A stretch of DNA of 64,000 nt from contig CACYQB010000009.1 of assembly GCA_902776435.1 (NCBI GenBank), forward strand, positions 35,159 to 99,158. Reading direction: 5' to 3'. Positions within the stretch are counted from its first letter, which is position 1, and every line of letters starts with the position of its first letter. Source of the stretch: an uncultured Bacteroidales bacterium. Lineage in GTDB: Bacteria; Bacteroidota; Bacteroidia; Bacteroidales; Muribaculaceae. Below the pieces are notes generated by a model. The model saw only the letters and a list, made by a program, of their open reading frames with translations, did no database searches and was not told the DNA's origin. The translations under genes were made by a program, and so were the position numbers. Shown one piece after another: positions 9,651-17,871 of the stretch.

Positions 9651-10307
9651 TTAGAGGGCAAAGAACCAGGTAAAGTAGCATGCCTCTACAGCAAACAGGA
9701 TAAACACGATGCTAGCCCACCACTTGGAAATGCACTGCCAGCGGGGAATCCACTTGTCGTTGGCGGTGCCCAGGGTCTGGAAAGCGCTCCAGAAACCGTG
9801 GCTGATGTGGAACCACAGGGCGGCAAAGCCGATCAGGTAAACGGGGAGCACCCACAGCTGGCTGAAGGTAGCCTGCAGATAGAATGTACCGTTCATGACA
9901 TGGTCACCCATGAGTTCGGGCAACTGCATCTTGGCCCAGAACTGCACGAGGTGCAGAATCAGGAAGCAGCAGACGATGAGACCCAGAACGAGCATATTCT
10001 GGGAAGCCCACTCGACGTTCTTGGGACGAGCGTTCACAGCGTAGCGGTTGTTGCCGCGTGCCTTGCGGTTCTGGAAAGTGAGCCAGAAAGCAAAGATGAT
10101 GTGAATCGCAAATCCGCCTGCCAGCACGAGCGTACCGGCCACAGCATACCAATTGGCACCGAGGAACTCGCAAATGGCGTCATAGGCCTCAAACGAGATG
10201 AGAGCCACAGCGTTCATCAGCGCATGGAATGTGACGAATAGGACAAGGAAGAGGCCAGTTACCGACATCACCACCTTACGTCCTACAGATGAATTAGTTA
10301 ACCACAT
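9651..10307 (-). CDS. frdC: Succinate dehydrogenase/fumarate reductase cytochrome b subunit
   Basis: A protein of 218 residues with five hydrophobic helices and several helix histidines (for example FVTFHALMNAVALI, GGFAIHIIFAFWL and LILHLVQFWAKMQ), consistent with the diheme cytochrome b of B-type succinate:quinone reductases. A longer frame starts at 10373, but the -7 promoter box occupies 10371-10378, so that start cannot be in the mRNA. The ATG at 10307 (MWLTNSSVGRKVVMSVTGLF) fits family alignments and leaves a leader of about 58 nt. It is the first gene of the operon frdC-frdA-frdB and anchors the complex and handles menaquinone. Confidence 0.93.
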   Translation of the reverse strand: MWLTNSSVGRKVVMSVTGLFLVLFVTFHALMNAVALISFEAYDAICEFLGANWYAVAGTLVLAGGFAIHIIFAFWLTFQNRKARGNNRYAVNARPKNVEWASQNMLVLGLIVCCFLILHLVQFWAKMQLPELMGDHVMNGTFYLQATFSQLWVLPVYLIGFAALWFHISHGFWSAFQTLGTANDKWIPRWQCISKWWASIVFILFAVEACYFTWFFAL

Positions 10308-10370
10308 AAAAATTGATGATTTTTTAGTTATTAATTGATTGTTAATTTCGTTAATATCCACATTATCCTG

Positions 10371-10378
10371 CAAAGATA
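10371..10378 (-). promoter_or_regulatory. -7 box of the frdCAB operon
   Basis: TATCTTTG on the minus strand matches TAnnTTTG. It decides the start of frdC at 10307, because the upstream in-frame ATG at 10373 lies inside this box. Confidence 0.6.
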
Positions 10379-10429
10379 ATAAAAAATTCTGAGTTTTCAG
10401 TTCTAAGTTGTAAGTTTTCGGTCAAACAC

Positions 10430-10490
10430 TTAAAGCCTAACACCTAACCAAAAAGGCACCTAAAACCTAAAGCCTAAAACCTAACACCTA
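10430..10490. repeat. CCTAAA-heptamer low-complexity tract
   Basis: About nine degenerate copies of CCTAAA/CCTAACA, such as CCTAAAACCTAAAGCCTAAA, reach into the stop codon of queA. Similar tracts occur at 16822, 19258 and 59556, always at gene 3' ends. Confidence 0.8.
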
Positions 10491-11543
10491 GTCATTCAGG
10501 ATAAGCATGGCGTCGCCGTAGGCACCGAAGCGGTATTTCTCCTCGATGGCCACCTGATAGGCGTTCATCGTCTGCTCATAGCCGCCGAAGGCAGCCTGTG
10601 CCATCAGCATGATGGAATAAGGCATGTGGAAGTTGGTCACCAGGGCATCACAGGTCGTGCACTCATAGGGCGGGAACAAGAATTTGTTCGACCAGCCCCC
10701 GAAGGGCTTGATGTGGCCGTTCATGCCCACGCAGGTTTCAAAGGCGCGCAACACCGATGTGCCGATGGCGCACACCTTGTTGCCACCGTCGCGCAGGGTG
10801 TTGACCTTCTCAGCGAGCTCGACGCTCACGTCCATTTCCTCGCTGTCCATGCGATGCTTGGTCAGGTCCTCAACGTCGATGTCGCGGTAACTGCCCAGGC
10901 TGATGTGCATCGTCAAGAAGTCACGGTCGATATCGTAAATCTCCATGCGGCGCATCAACTCGCGCGAGAAGTGCAGACCAGCGGCGGGAGCCACCACTGC
11001 GCCTTCCTTACTGGCAAAGATGGTCTGGTAGCGTTCGGCATCCTCGGGCTCGGCGTCACGCTGGATGTAATAGGGCAACGGCGTATTACCCAGGTTGTAC
11101 AGGTCCTTCTTGAACTGGTCGTGGTCGCCGTCGTAGAGGAAACGCAGCGTGCGACCCCTCGACGTGGTGTTGTCGATGACCTCGGCCACCATCGAGTCGT
11201 CCAGACCGAAGTACAGTTTATTACCGATGCGGATCTTGCGGGCGGGTTCCACCAGCACGTCCCACAGCTTGTTGTTGGGGTTCAACTCACGCAGCAGGAA
11301 CACCTCGATGCGGGCTCCCGTCTTCTCCTTGTTGCCAAAGAGCTTGGCGGGGAACACCTGTGTGTCGTTGAACACAAACAGGTCGTGCGGGCCGAAATAC
11401 TCAAGGATCTCCTTGAACACGCGGTGCTCGATTTCGTTACTGCGTTTGTGCAGCACCATCAGGCGCGACTCGTCGCGCACAGGAACTGGATGCGAGGCAA
11501 TGAGCTCCTCGGGCATCTTTGTGTTGAATTCTGAGAGTTTCAT
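10488..11543 (-). CDS. queA: S-adenosylmethionine:tRNA ribosyltransferase-isomerase
   Basis: A protein of 351 residues. QueA moves the ribosyl part of SAM to 7-aminomethyl-7-deazaguanine in tRNA, giving epoxyqueuosine at wobble position 34. Recognisable parts are MKLSEFNTKMPEELIASHPV at the N-terminus, FVFNDTQVFPAKLFGNKEKT, GAVVAPAAGLHFSREL and the C-terminal FHMPYSIMLMAQAAFGG. Length is normal for Bacteroidota. It is the last gene of the run DUF3098-uppP-truB-queA, with a 110-bp gap after truB holding part of a REP-like repeat. The stop codon lies inside a CCTAAA-type repeat tract. Confidence 0.95.
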   Translation of the reverse strand: MKLSEFNTKMPEELIASHPVPVRDESRLMVLHKRSNEIEHRVFKEILEYFGPHDLFVFNDTQVFPAKLFGNKEKTGARIEVFLLRELNPNNKLWDVLVEPARKIRIGNKLYFGLDDSMVAEVIDNTTSRGRTLRFLYDGDHDQFKKDLYNLGNTPLPYYIQRDAEPEDAERYQTIFASKEGAVVAPAAGLHFSRELMRRMEIYDIDRDFLTMHISLGSYRDIDVEDLTKHRMDSEEMDVSVELAEKVNTLRDGGNKVCAIGTSVLRAFETCVGMNGHIKPFGGWSNKFLFPPYECTTCDALVTNFHMPYSIMLMAQAAFGGYEQTMNAYQVAIEEKYRFGAYGDAMLILND

Positions 11544-11584
11544 AATCTATATCTATAGCGTTGTAAGTTGTTCGCCTTATTGGC

Positions 11585-11606
11585 CTCACGCTAAGCCGCT
11601 AAGGCG
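11585..11606. repeat. Half-copy of the REP-like CTCACGCTAAGCCGC element
   Basis: CTCACGCTAAGCCGCTAAGG matches, with one mismatch, the complement of the right arm at 6780-6806. A local inverted repeat (CGCCTTA at 11573-11579 and TAAGGCG at 11600-11606) adds a hairpin between truB and queA. Confidence 0.55.
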
Positions 11607-11653
11607 ATAAGTTATTATTCTTTTTCTTTCTGTAATTATCAAAGAGCAGATGG

Positions 11654-12508
11654 TTATTTGATCTGGGATGTGCGCTTCGGGGGCGCGTCACATTTTTTCT
11701 TCTCTTGCTTGCGGGCCTCGCGCTCGGCTTTCTGGCGGGCGGCACGCTCACGGTTCTCGATGCGTTCGCGTTCCAGACGCTCGGCGGCGGCTTGTTCGGG
11801 TGAGACATAGGTCTCGTTATCCAGTTTCTCGACCAGCCCCTTGAGGGTGAGGCAGTTGTCAATGGTGATGTCGCCCACGCGGGTACGGCGCAGGGCCGTC
11901 AAGTGGGCACCGCTACCCAGAGCCACGCCGATGTCGCGTGCCAGGGCGCGGATATAGGTGCCCTTGCTGCACACCACGCGGATTTGCAGCGTGGGTTCCT
12001 GGGGCAAGCCGCATTGCAACACCTCTATCTCGTCGATGACCAGCGTCTTGGGACGGATTTCCACGTCCTGACCTTTGCGGGCGAGCTTATAGGCAGGCTT
12101 GCCATCGATTTTGCAGGCCGAGAACGACGGTGGCACCTGCTCGATACTTCCCGTGAACTGCTCCTGCAGCACGTGGTCAATCAACGGGCGGTCGATGTGC
12201 TGCCACTCGTAGGTGGCATCCACCTCGGTCTCCAGGTCATAGCTGGGCGTGGTGGCCCCCAACCTCAGGTCGGCGATATACTCCTTGACACCGGCCTGCA
12301 GCTCGTCGATGCGCTTGGTCGCATGGCCCGTGCACAGCAGCAGCACGCCAGTCGCCAGCGGGTCGAGCGTTCCGGCATGGCCCACCTTGACACTGCGCGT
12401 CCCCAGGTGGGTGCGCAAGACAGCACGCACCTTCTTCACCGCTGCAAACGAGGTCATCCTCAGCGGCTTGTCGATACAGAATATTTCGCCTTCTATCGGG
12501 TTTAGCAT
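11654..12508 (-). CDS. truB: tRNA pseudouridine(55) synthase
   Basis: A protein of 284 residues making pseudouridine 55 in the T-loop of tRNAs. The catalytic aspartate lies in VGHAGTLDPLATGVLLLCTG near residue 47. Other family parts are IDKPLRMTSFAAVKKVR at the start, YDLETEVDATYE, and CSKGTYIRALARDIGVALGS. After about residue 235 there is a lysine/arginine/glutamate-rich tail (RLERERIENRERAARQ and so on) beyond the usual end of the fold, probably an RNA-binding or disordered extension. It follows uppP after a 68-bp gap holding a TTATCTC-rich tract. Confidence 0.95.
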   Translation of the reverse strand: MLNPIEGEIFCIDKPLRMTSFAAVKKVRAVLRTHLGTRSVKVGHAGTLDPLATGVLLLCTGHATKRIDELQAGVKEYIADLRLGATTPSYDLETEVDATYEWQHIDRPLIDHVLQEQFTGSIEQVPPSFSACKIDGKPAYKLARKGQDVEIRPKTLVIDEIEVLQCGLPQEPTLQIRVVCSKGTYIRALARDIGVALGSGAHLTALRRTRVGDITIDNCLTLKGLVEKLDNETYVSPEQAAAERLERERIENRERAARQKAEREARKQEKKKCDAPPKRTSQIK

Positions 12509-12540
12509 TGTAAAAGTCCCTAGTTGGCATCAGCCATCTA

Positions 12541-12580
12541 TTATCTTTATATCTCTTATCTTTTATCTCTTATCTCTTAC
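12541..12580. repeat. TTATCTC-type microsatellite
   Basis: Degenerate repeats of 7-9 bp (TCTCTTATCTTTTATCTCTT) fill the short gap between uppP and truB. Such tracts can vary in length; the effect on the operon is unknown. Confidence 0.6.
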
Positions 12581-13392
12581 ATCGCGGGGGCAGGCATCAG
12601 CTGCGACAGGGCGATGGCAAACAGGCCGGCAACGATGCAATACACACCGAACCACACCAGTTTACCCCGCTTGACGATGTTGATCATCCACTTGCAGGCA
12701 AGGCAACCAGCCACAAAGGCGGCCACGAAGCCCACGATGAGCGGTAACGTGTCGATGCCGCCGAAGGCTTCCTCGCCCTTGACGACCTTGAGCACGTCGA
12801 GCAAAGCCTCACCCAGGATGGGAGGAATCACCATCAGGAACGAGAACTGCGCCAGCGACTCCTTTTTGTTACCCAACATCAATCCGGTGGCGATGGTGCT
12901 GCCCGAGCGCGAGAGGCCCGGCATCACGGCACACGCCTGAGCGATACCGATGATGAGCGCATCCTTCCACGAGATTTTCTCCTTCTGTCGCGGCTTGGCG
13001 TAGTAGGAGAAGATGAGCAACGCGGCGGTCAACAACAGCATGCAACCCACGATGAGCAGTCCGCTGCCAAAGATTTCCTCCACCTTGTCCTTGAAAAGGA
13101 AACCCACGATGCCGATGGGGATCATCGACACCAGGATGTTCAGGAAATACTTGGTCTCGTCGTTCATCTTGAACTTGAACAGACCCTTCAGGATCCAGTC
13201 GATCTCGCTCCAGAGCACAACGAAGGTGCTCAGCACAGTAGCCACATGAACCAGGATGGTAAACGTCAGGTTGTCGGCACCCTCGATGCCAAACAGGTAG
13301 CTACCGATGGCCAAGTGGCCGCTGCTGCTCACGGGTAAATACTCGGTCAGACCCTGGACAATGCCCAGAATCAGTGCTTCTAACCAACTCAT
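12577..13392 (-). CDS. uppP: Undecaprenyl-diphosphatase UppP/BacA
   Basis: An integral membrane protein of 271 residues with about eight helices, removing one phosphate from undecaprenyl diphosphate to recycle the lipid carrier of peptidoglycan and O-antigen synthesis. Both family motifs are present: [19 protein letters not shown] at residues 9-27 (active-site Glu and Ser-Ser-Ser-Gly-His) and [17 protein letters not shown] near 158-174 (catalytic Arg). Length is typical. It is translated just after the DUF3098 gene (6-bp gap), so both are surely on one transcript. Confidence 0.95.
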   Translation of the reverse strand: MSWLEALILGIVQGLTEYLPVSSSGHLAIGSYLFGIEGADNLTFTILVHVATVLSTFVVLWSEIDWILKGLFKFKMNDETKYFLNILVSMIPIGIVGFLFKDKVEEIFGSGLLIVGCMLLLTAALLIFSYYAKPRQKEKISWKDALIIGIAQACAVMPGLSRSGSTIATGLMLGNKKESLAQFSFLMVIPPILGEALLDVLKVVKGEEAFGGIDTLPLIVGFVAAFVAGCLACKWMINIVKRGKLVWFGVYCIVAGLFAIALSQLMPAPAM

Positions 13393-13398
13393 GGTGTC

Positions 13399-13695
13399 TT
13401 ATGCGTTATCTTCGTTGTCGTCTTTCTTGTTGTCTTTCTTGCGATAGATGATGGCAAATGCCATGAGCACAAAGCCCAGGAAGGCAATAATCGGACCCGT
13501 GGTGACGCGGCTGCTTTCAAAGATGTTCTCATTGAACTTGTCGCCCACATTGGCGTCACCCGTCATCAGCCAGAAACCGATGATAATCAGCAACAGGCAG
13601 ATGCCCATCATGATAAAATTAATCTTTGTCAGCGGATAAGATACCTTACCGCCAGCATTCTTCTCAACTTGATTTTTCTTTTCTTGAGTTGCCAT
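13399..13695 (-). CDS. DUF3098 family small membrane protein
   Basis: A protein of 98 residues with two hydrophobic helices (FIMMGICLLLIIIGFWLM near 27-44 and TGPIIAFLGFVLMAFAIIY near 66-84) separated by a short loop with DANVGDKFNENIFESSR, and a charged C-terminus (KKDNKKDDNEDN). This matches DUF3098, which in Bacteroidota usually stands between ftsX and uppP. Here ftsX is not next to it; a divergent unrelated gene lies upstream instead, and the promoter at 13768 starts the operon directly before this gene. No function is known; a link to envelope synthesis is suggested only by the neighbours. Confidence 0.85.
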   Translation of the reverse strand: MATQEKKNQVEKNAGGKVSYPLTKINFIMMGICLLLIIIGFWLMTGDANVGDKFNENIFESSRVTTGPIIAFLGFVLMAFAIIYRKKDNKKDDNEDNA

Positions 13696-13767
13696 TATAG
13701 TTTTACTTTAGTCATTTACTGCCAAGATGCGATGGAACACAAGAGAGCATAACACCGCAACTTGCTG

Positions 13768-13775
13768 CAAAAATA
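13768..13775 (-). promoter_or_regulatory. -7 box of the DUF3098-uppP-truB-queA operon
   Basis: TATTTTTG on the minus strand, about 73 bp before the start codon, with a partial -33 TTG at 13796-13798 spaced 20 bp. Confidence 0.5.
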
Positions 13776-13936
13776 CAACATCGAGAGCCCTTTGTCAATA
13801 CTTTTAACCGATTTTCACTATTGGCACCGTAAAACTGCACCGCAAAAACCGTCTATTCTGTGAACCATCCTGCCGCAAAACCTCACGCCGTAAAGCCACA
13901 AACTTTTTGACATGGTGGCAGGGGGTGAACAGGATG

Positions 13937-13944
13937 TATCTTTG
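13937..13944 (+). promoter_or_regulatory. -7 box for the small KGGRPR protein gene
   Basis: TATCTTTG matches TAnnTTTG 56 bp before the ATG at 14000 and argues against the in-frame upstream start at 13907. Confidence 0.5.
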
Positions 13945-13984
13945 CGGCAAACAGAGAATAAAAACCAAAGTGAAACCAAAACAA

Positions 13985-14006
13985 AACCAAACTGAAACCA
14001 TGAAAA
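13985..14006 (+). repeat. Leader copy of an AACCAAACYGAAACCAT repeat
   Basis: A 22-bp segment spanning the start codon of the 14000-14344 gene is repeated with two mismatches at 14285-14306, exactly 300 bp on and in the same frame, near the end of the gene. Shorter AAACCAAA units surround both copies. Confidence 0.7.
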
Positions 14007-14344
14007 CAACTATCGACATCAGCATCGACCCCGCCAAACTGGCACTGGTGGTCTCCTCACTCGAGGACAAAGATCTGGGACTCCTGCTGCGCGCACTAGT
14101 GGCATCAGCCTGTGGCGAAGACGCCTCACCCTTCCTCAACACGTCGGGGGTAATCATCGCCTATGGCCTGCTTAGCCCTTCCATCACTCATAACCTGCAG
14201 CGCATCACCACCTTGCGCGCCAACGGCGCCAAGGGCGGACGCCCGCGCAAGCTGCCCTCTGAACCCACTGAAAAAACCAAAAAAAACCAAACCGAAACCA
14301 TAAAAAAAAGCAAAAAAGAAGACCTTTCCCCCACACCCCCTTAA
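14000..14344 (+). CDS. Small uncharacterised protein with NGAKGGRPRK motif
   Basis: A protein of 114 residues starting at the ATG at 14000 (MKTTIDISIDPAKLALVVSS). The first 80 residues form a small, probably helical domain (SSLEDKDLGLLLRALVASAC, with SITHNLQRITTLRANG). The motif NGAKGGRPRK and a Lys/Thr/Gln-rich tail follow. Proteins of this layout, from DUF6291-like and phage replication-associated families, are common in Bacteroidales and often sit near mobile elements; I recognise the pattern but not a function. The tail is built on the same AACCAAAC repeat that lies at the start of the gene. It stands alone, divergent from the uppP operon, before an orphan AAA ATPase. Confidence 0.6.
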   Translation: MKTTIDISIDPAKLALVVSSLEDKDLGLLLRALVASACGEDASPFLNTSGVIIAYGLLSPSITHNLQRITTLRANGAKGGRPRKLPSEPTEKTKKNQTETIKKSKKEDLSPTPP

Positions 14345-14475
14345 GAAGAAAAAAATAAAAAAAATATTTTTATAACTCTCTCACCAGATGCGTGTGCGCG
14401 CGAGAAAAACCCACTTAAACACCCGACACCGACAAAAAATTATTCAACTTGAATTATTTGATTTAAATAATTTGA

Positions 14476-14507
14476 TTTGCATAATTTGAAAAATGGCTTT
14501 ATCTTTG
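14476..14507 (+). promoter_or_regulatory. Promoter of the AAA ATPase gene
   Basis: A full Bacteroidota promoter: TTTG (-33) at 14476-14479, 20-bp spacer, TATCTTTG (-7) at 14500-14507, then the ATG at 14527. The stretch 14345-14475 is AT-rich with an alternating GTGCGCGCGAG patch and no gene. Confidence 0.7.
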
Positions 14508-14526
14508 CCACCAAAAATGACTTGTT

Positions 14527-15651
14527 ATGGAAAATCCGTTTATCGTTACTGGCAAGATTAAGCCTGAATACTTTTGTGACCGTGTAGAGGAATCTGAACG
14601 TCTAACACGATGCATTCTGTCGGGAGGAGAGAATATGGTGATAATTTCGCCACGCCGCCTGGGTAAGACAGGACTGATTCTTCACTGCTTTGACAAGCCC
14701 GAAGTCCAGGAACACGTCACGACCCTGTTTATTGACATCCTGCGGACCTCGAGTCTTCAAGAGTTCACCTATGTGCTAGGTCGCGCCGTGTTCAAGACCT
14801 TAGGGACTCGCAGCCAGCAAATGATGAAAAACATCATCGACACGTTGCGGTCACTGCGTGGCAGCTTCGGATATGATCCCGTTATGGGCACTCCCACGTT
14901 TGACATTAAGTTGGGAGACATCACCAATCCCACTTACACCCTGGAAGAAATTTTTGCTTGCTTAGAGCAATCAAGTGAACACATCGTGGTAGCCATCGAT
15001 GAATTCCAGCAAATTGTCAACTATCCCGAGAAGAATATTGAAGCGCTGCTCCGCACCCACATCCAGCAGTCTGCTAACGCCAATTTTATCTTTGCCGGCA
15101 GTGAGCGCCACATCATGGGCGAAATGTTTCTTGAACATGCGCGCCCATTCTATCAGAGTGCCACCATGATGTCATTGTCGCCCATCAGTCTGGACAAATA
15201 TGAGGAATTCGTCATCAAGCATTTCTCTGCCAACCAACTCACTGTAGCTACTGATGCTATTTCCCATGCCTATCATCTGTTGCAAGGCAACACCTACTAT
15301 ATGCAGAAGACATTCAGGGAGGCGTTTGCCATGGCGCTTGGCGGGAAGACGTGTGACAAACAGATGATAGAAGATATCATCTCGTCGATAATGCAAGACA
15401 ATAGCCACAAATACAGTGAATCCCTGGCTCAACTCACCCTGCCCCAGAAGGAACTCCTGATGGCAATTGCCACCGAGGGGCGCGCTCGACGAATCACGTC
15501 GTCACAATTTGTGAAACGCCATCGCCTTAAGTCGGCAAGCAGCGTGCAAGCCGCCATTCGCAAACTCATGGAATATGGCATCGTAACTGTGCAGGAAAAC
15601 GAATATTACATTGAAGACCAGTTGCTGCAGCGGTGGATGATGAGCAGTTGA
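14527..15651 (+). CDS. AAA family ATPase with C-terminal winged-helix region
   Basis: A protein of 374 residues. Residues about 1-230 are a P-loop ATPase of the group often called archaeal-type AAA or AAA_14/AAA-like: NPFIVTGKIKPEYFCDRVEE, a Walker A SPRRLGKTGLI (Lys-Thr present), Walker B VVAIDEFQQIVNYPE, and a sensor NFIFAGSERHIM. Residues about 290-374 look like a winged helix (LTLPQKELLMAIATEG, then KRHRLKSASSVQAAIRKLME). Such proteins are widespread in Bacteroidales in many copies and are mostly uncharacterised; some relatives accompany mobile elements or toxins. It has its own promoter and no partner gene. It converges on the reductase gene with a 2-bp gap. Confidence 0.8.
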   Translation: MENPFIVTGKIKPEYFCDRVEESERLTRCILSGGENMVIISPRRLGKTGLILHCFDKPEVQEHVTTLFIDILRTSSLQEFTYVLGRAVFKTLGTRSQQMMKNIIDTLRSLRGSFGYDPVMGTPTFDIKLGDITNPTYTLEEIFACLEQSSEHIVVAIDEFQQIVNYPEKNIEALLRTHIQQSANANFIFAGSERHIMGEMFLEHARPFYQSATMMSLSPISLDKYEEFVIKHFSANQLTVATDAISHAYHLLQGNTYYMQKTFREAFAMALGGKTCDKQMIEDIISSIMQDNSHKYSESLAQLTLPQKELLMAIATEGRARRITSSQFVKRHRLKSASSVQAAIRKLMEYGIVTVQENEYYIEDQLLQRWMMSS

Positions 15652-15653
15652 CG

Positions 15654-16769
15654 TTAAGATTCCTCGAAGGCCTGGGCAACTTGCTTGAGCTGGTCGATGA
15701 TGTCGATGTGCTGGGGGCACTGGGCCTCACACTGTCCGCACTCGATACACTCGCTGGCACGGCCGTGACTCTTGGCAATCAGGTCATAGTATAACTTGCA
15801 ATTACCCTTCAGTTCTGGGAATTGTTTCATGTTATTGTAGAGGCTGAAGTACCCAGGGATGGCTATCTGTTGCGGACAGCCATCGGTGCAATAGCGGCAA
15901 GCGGTACAGGGTATGGCAATCGAGTCACTGATGGCCTGGGTGGCGCGGGCGATGATGGCCTGCTCCTCGTCGTTGAGGGGGTGGAAATCCTGCATGTAGG
16001 CGGTGTTATCCTCGAGTTGCTCCATGTTGCTCATGCCGCTGAGGACGGTCAGTACATTGGGCAGCGAGGCACAGTAGCGGATGGCCCATGACGCGGGGCT
16101 GGCATCAGGGTTATATTCCTTGAACAGACGGTCAATGGTCTCAGGGACATGGGCCAGTGTGCCACCCTTGACAGGCTCCATGACAATCACGGGCTTACCG
16201 TGCTTTTCGCACAGGTCATAACAGGTCTTGCTCTCGATGGCGGGGCTGTCCCAGTCGAGGTAATTGATCTGCAGCTGCACGTATTCGGCCTCGGGATGAT
16301 TCTCGAGAATTTCGGCCAGCAGGGTAGAATCGTCGTGAAATGAGAAGCCAATGTGACGGATGCGGCCCTCGGCCTTCTTGCGGGCAATGAAGCCCCAGCC
16401 GTCCATGCGCTCCATCACCTCGACGCGCTCGCGGTTAAGGGCATGCAGCCAGTAGTAGTCAAAGTATTCGACTCCGCACTTCTCTAACTGCTCGTTGAAG
16501 ATGCGCTCCAGGTCGGCCTCCTCTTTGATAGCCCACACGGGCATCTTGCTGGTGACCGTGAACGCTTCGCGAGGATAACGCTTGACAACGGCCTCACGCA
16601 GGGCCGTTTCGCTGGCACCGCCATGGTAAGGATAGGCGGTGTCAAAGTAGGTGAAGCCTCGCTCCATGTACACATCGACCATCGCCTTAAACTTCTCGAT
16701 GTCGATACTCGTCTGGTCGTCAGGATTGACCAGCGGCAGTCGCATTAATCCAAATCCGAGCTTTCTCAT
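15654..16769 (-). CDS. Aldo/keto reductase with C-terminal 2x[4Fe-4S] domain
   Basis: A cytoplasmic protein of 371 residues; start at the ATG at 16769 (MRKLGFGLMRLPLV), since the longer frame only adds sequence from the upstream repeat. Residues 1-270 are an aldo/keto reductase barrel with the tetrad in YFDTAYPYHGG (Asp, Tyr), TVTSKMPV (Lys) and YYWLHALN (His). The C-terminus has ferredoxin-like clusters in CTACRYCTDGCPQQI and CIECGQCEAQCPQHI. Substrate is unknown; the ferredoxin part suggests that electrons can come from or go to an iron-sulfur carrier. A paralog with a Tat signal is at 29292-30752. It ends an rnr-mtaB-glycosyltransferase-reductase run on one strand. Confidence 0.88.
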   Translation of the reverse strand: MRKLGFGLMRLPLVNPDDQTSIDIEKFKAMVDVYMERGFTYFDTAYPYHGGASETALREAVVKRYPREAFTVTSKMPVWAIKEEADLERIFNEQLEKCGVEYFDYYWLHALNRERVEVMERMDGWGFIARKKAEGRIRHIGFSFHDDSTLLAEILENHPEAEYVQLQINYLDWDSPAIESKTCYDLCEKHGKPVIVMEPVKGGTLAHVPETIDRLFKEYNPDASPASWAIRYCASLPNVLTVLSGMSNMEQLEDNTAYMQDFHPLNDEEQAIIARATQAISDSIAIPCTACRYCTDGCPQQIAIPGYFSLYNNMKQFPELKGNCKLYYDLIAKSHGRASECIECGQCEAQCPQHIDIIDQLKQVAQAFEES

Positions 16770-16821
16770 TTTGTTGAGTTGTAAGTTGTAAGTTTTGAGT
16801 TGTAAGTACAATTACTATCGC

Positions 16822-16860
16822 CTATCACCTAAAGCCTAAAACCTAAAGCCTAGAACCTAA
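16822..16860. repeat. CCTAAA-heptamer tract at the glycosyltransferase stop
   Basis: CACCTAAAGCCTAAAACCTA and more copies run into the stop codon of the glycosyltransferase gene. A second tract, GTTGTAAGTTTTGAGTTGTA-like, lies next to it at 16774-16806; a related one is at 10398-10420. Confidence 0.8.
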
Positions 16861-17866
16861 GTTCCGTGAAATGTTTCACGCCGCGCAGGTAGTGGGCGGT
16901 GATGATGTTGACGCGTTCCTCGGGCAACTCGCGCAGCAGGTTAACCGTGGGTTGTGACGTATAGTTAGAGCGCAGGCGGCGGAACTCGTAATGGGCACGG
17001 ATGATGGCCCAAGCGTCGCCAAAGTGGAACTTGGCCAATGCCATGCCAAAGGCTAATGTGTCCATGAGGCGACGGACAAAGAGCAGCCGCTTGCCCTCGG
17101 TACGAGGCAGGTTCTTGTGCAACAGGAGCAGGTTGTTACGGAAATTCAGGAAAGTCTTCCTGGGGTTACCATAGGCCAAACTGCCTCCACCCAGGTGATA
17201 GACATGGCTTGACGGCAACATCATCAGGTCATAGCCAGCCAAGCGGATGCGCCAGCACAGGTCTATTTCCTCCATGTGGGCAAAGAAATCCTTGTCCAAA
17301 CCGCCAACGTCCTGATACAACTGGCTACGCACCATCAGGCATGCGCCCGTGGCCCAGAAGACGCTCTTGGGGCCGTCATCATACTGGCCGTGGTCCTCCT
17401 CGACATACTCAAAGACACGCCCGCGGCAATAGGGGTAGCCATGACAGTCGATGTAACCGCCCGCCGCGCCGGCATAGTCAAACATGGTCGGGCCCTCCTT
17501 GCTGTCATGGAGGAGTTTGGGCATCACCGCCCCCACTTGCGGGTGGGCCTCCATGTAGTCCAGCAGCGGGTTGAGCCAGCCCTGCGGCGTGCGCACGTCG
17601 CTGTTGAGCAACACCGTATAGGGGTACATCGTCTGCCCGATAGCCAAGTTATAGCCCAGGGCAAAGCCATAGTTGTCGTCGAATTTCAACACCCTGATTT
17701 CCGGGAATTCCTCACGGAGCACCTTCAGGCTGTCGTCGGTACTGCCGTTGTCAGCCACAATGATATCGGCCACATCGCCATCGGTGCCCGCAATCACAGT
17801 GGGCAGATAACGACGCAGCAATTCAGCACCATTCCAATTCAATATGATGACAGCAACCTGTTTCAT
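16850..17866 (-). CDS. Family 2 glycosyltransferase
   Basis: A protein of 338 residues. The N-terminus (VAVIILNWNGAELLRRYLPT) and ADNGSTDDSLKVL are the nucleotide-sugar binding start of a GT-A fold; VLLNSDVRTPQGW holds the DXD-like metal site; GLDKDFFAHMEEIDLCWRIR holds the catalytic-base region (E-E-I-D) typical of rhamnosyltransferase-like GT2 enzymes. No membrane helix is obvious, so it probably acts at the cytoplasmic face. An alternative GTG start at 17875 overlaps the mtaB stop (GTGA), suggesting translational coupling; I prefer the ATG at 17866. Donor and acceptor sugars cannot be inferred; no polysaccharide cluster is near. Confidence 0.88.
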   Translation of the reverse strand: MKQVAVIILNWNGAELLRRYLPTVIAGTDGDVADIIVADNGSTDDSLKVLREEFPEIRVLKFDDNYGFALGYNLAIGQTMYPYTVLLNSDVRTPQGWLNPLLDYMEAHPQVGAVMPKLLHDSKEGPTMFDYAGAAGGYIDCHGYPYCRGRVFEYVEEDHGQYDDGPKSVFWATGACLMVRSQLYQDVGGLDKDFFAHMEEIDLCWRIRLAGYDLMMLPSSHVYHLGGGSLAYGNPRKTFLNFRNNLLLLHKNLPRTEGKRLLFVRRLMDTLAFGMALAKFHFGDAWAIIRAHYEFRRLRSNYTSQPTVNLLRELPEERVNIITAHYLRGVKHFTELRF

Positions 17867-17871
17867 CAATA

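Noticed and set aside
10308-10373. N-terminal extension of the cytochrome b subunit to 10373
   Set aside because: The -7 promoter box covers the ATG at 10373 and the extension does not resemble the family.
10430-10490. CCTAAA tracts considered as a CRISPR array
   Set aside because: Units are 6-8 bp without unique spacers and no cas gene is near; they are low-complexity repeats.
16863-16880. Palindrome CGTGAAATGTTTCACG near the end of the glycosyltransferase gene
   Set aside because: It lies within coding sequence, its half-sites are in the reverse order compared with parS, and nothing nearby suggests a function.
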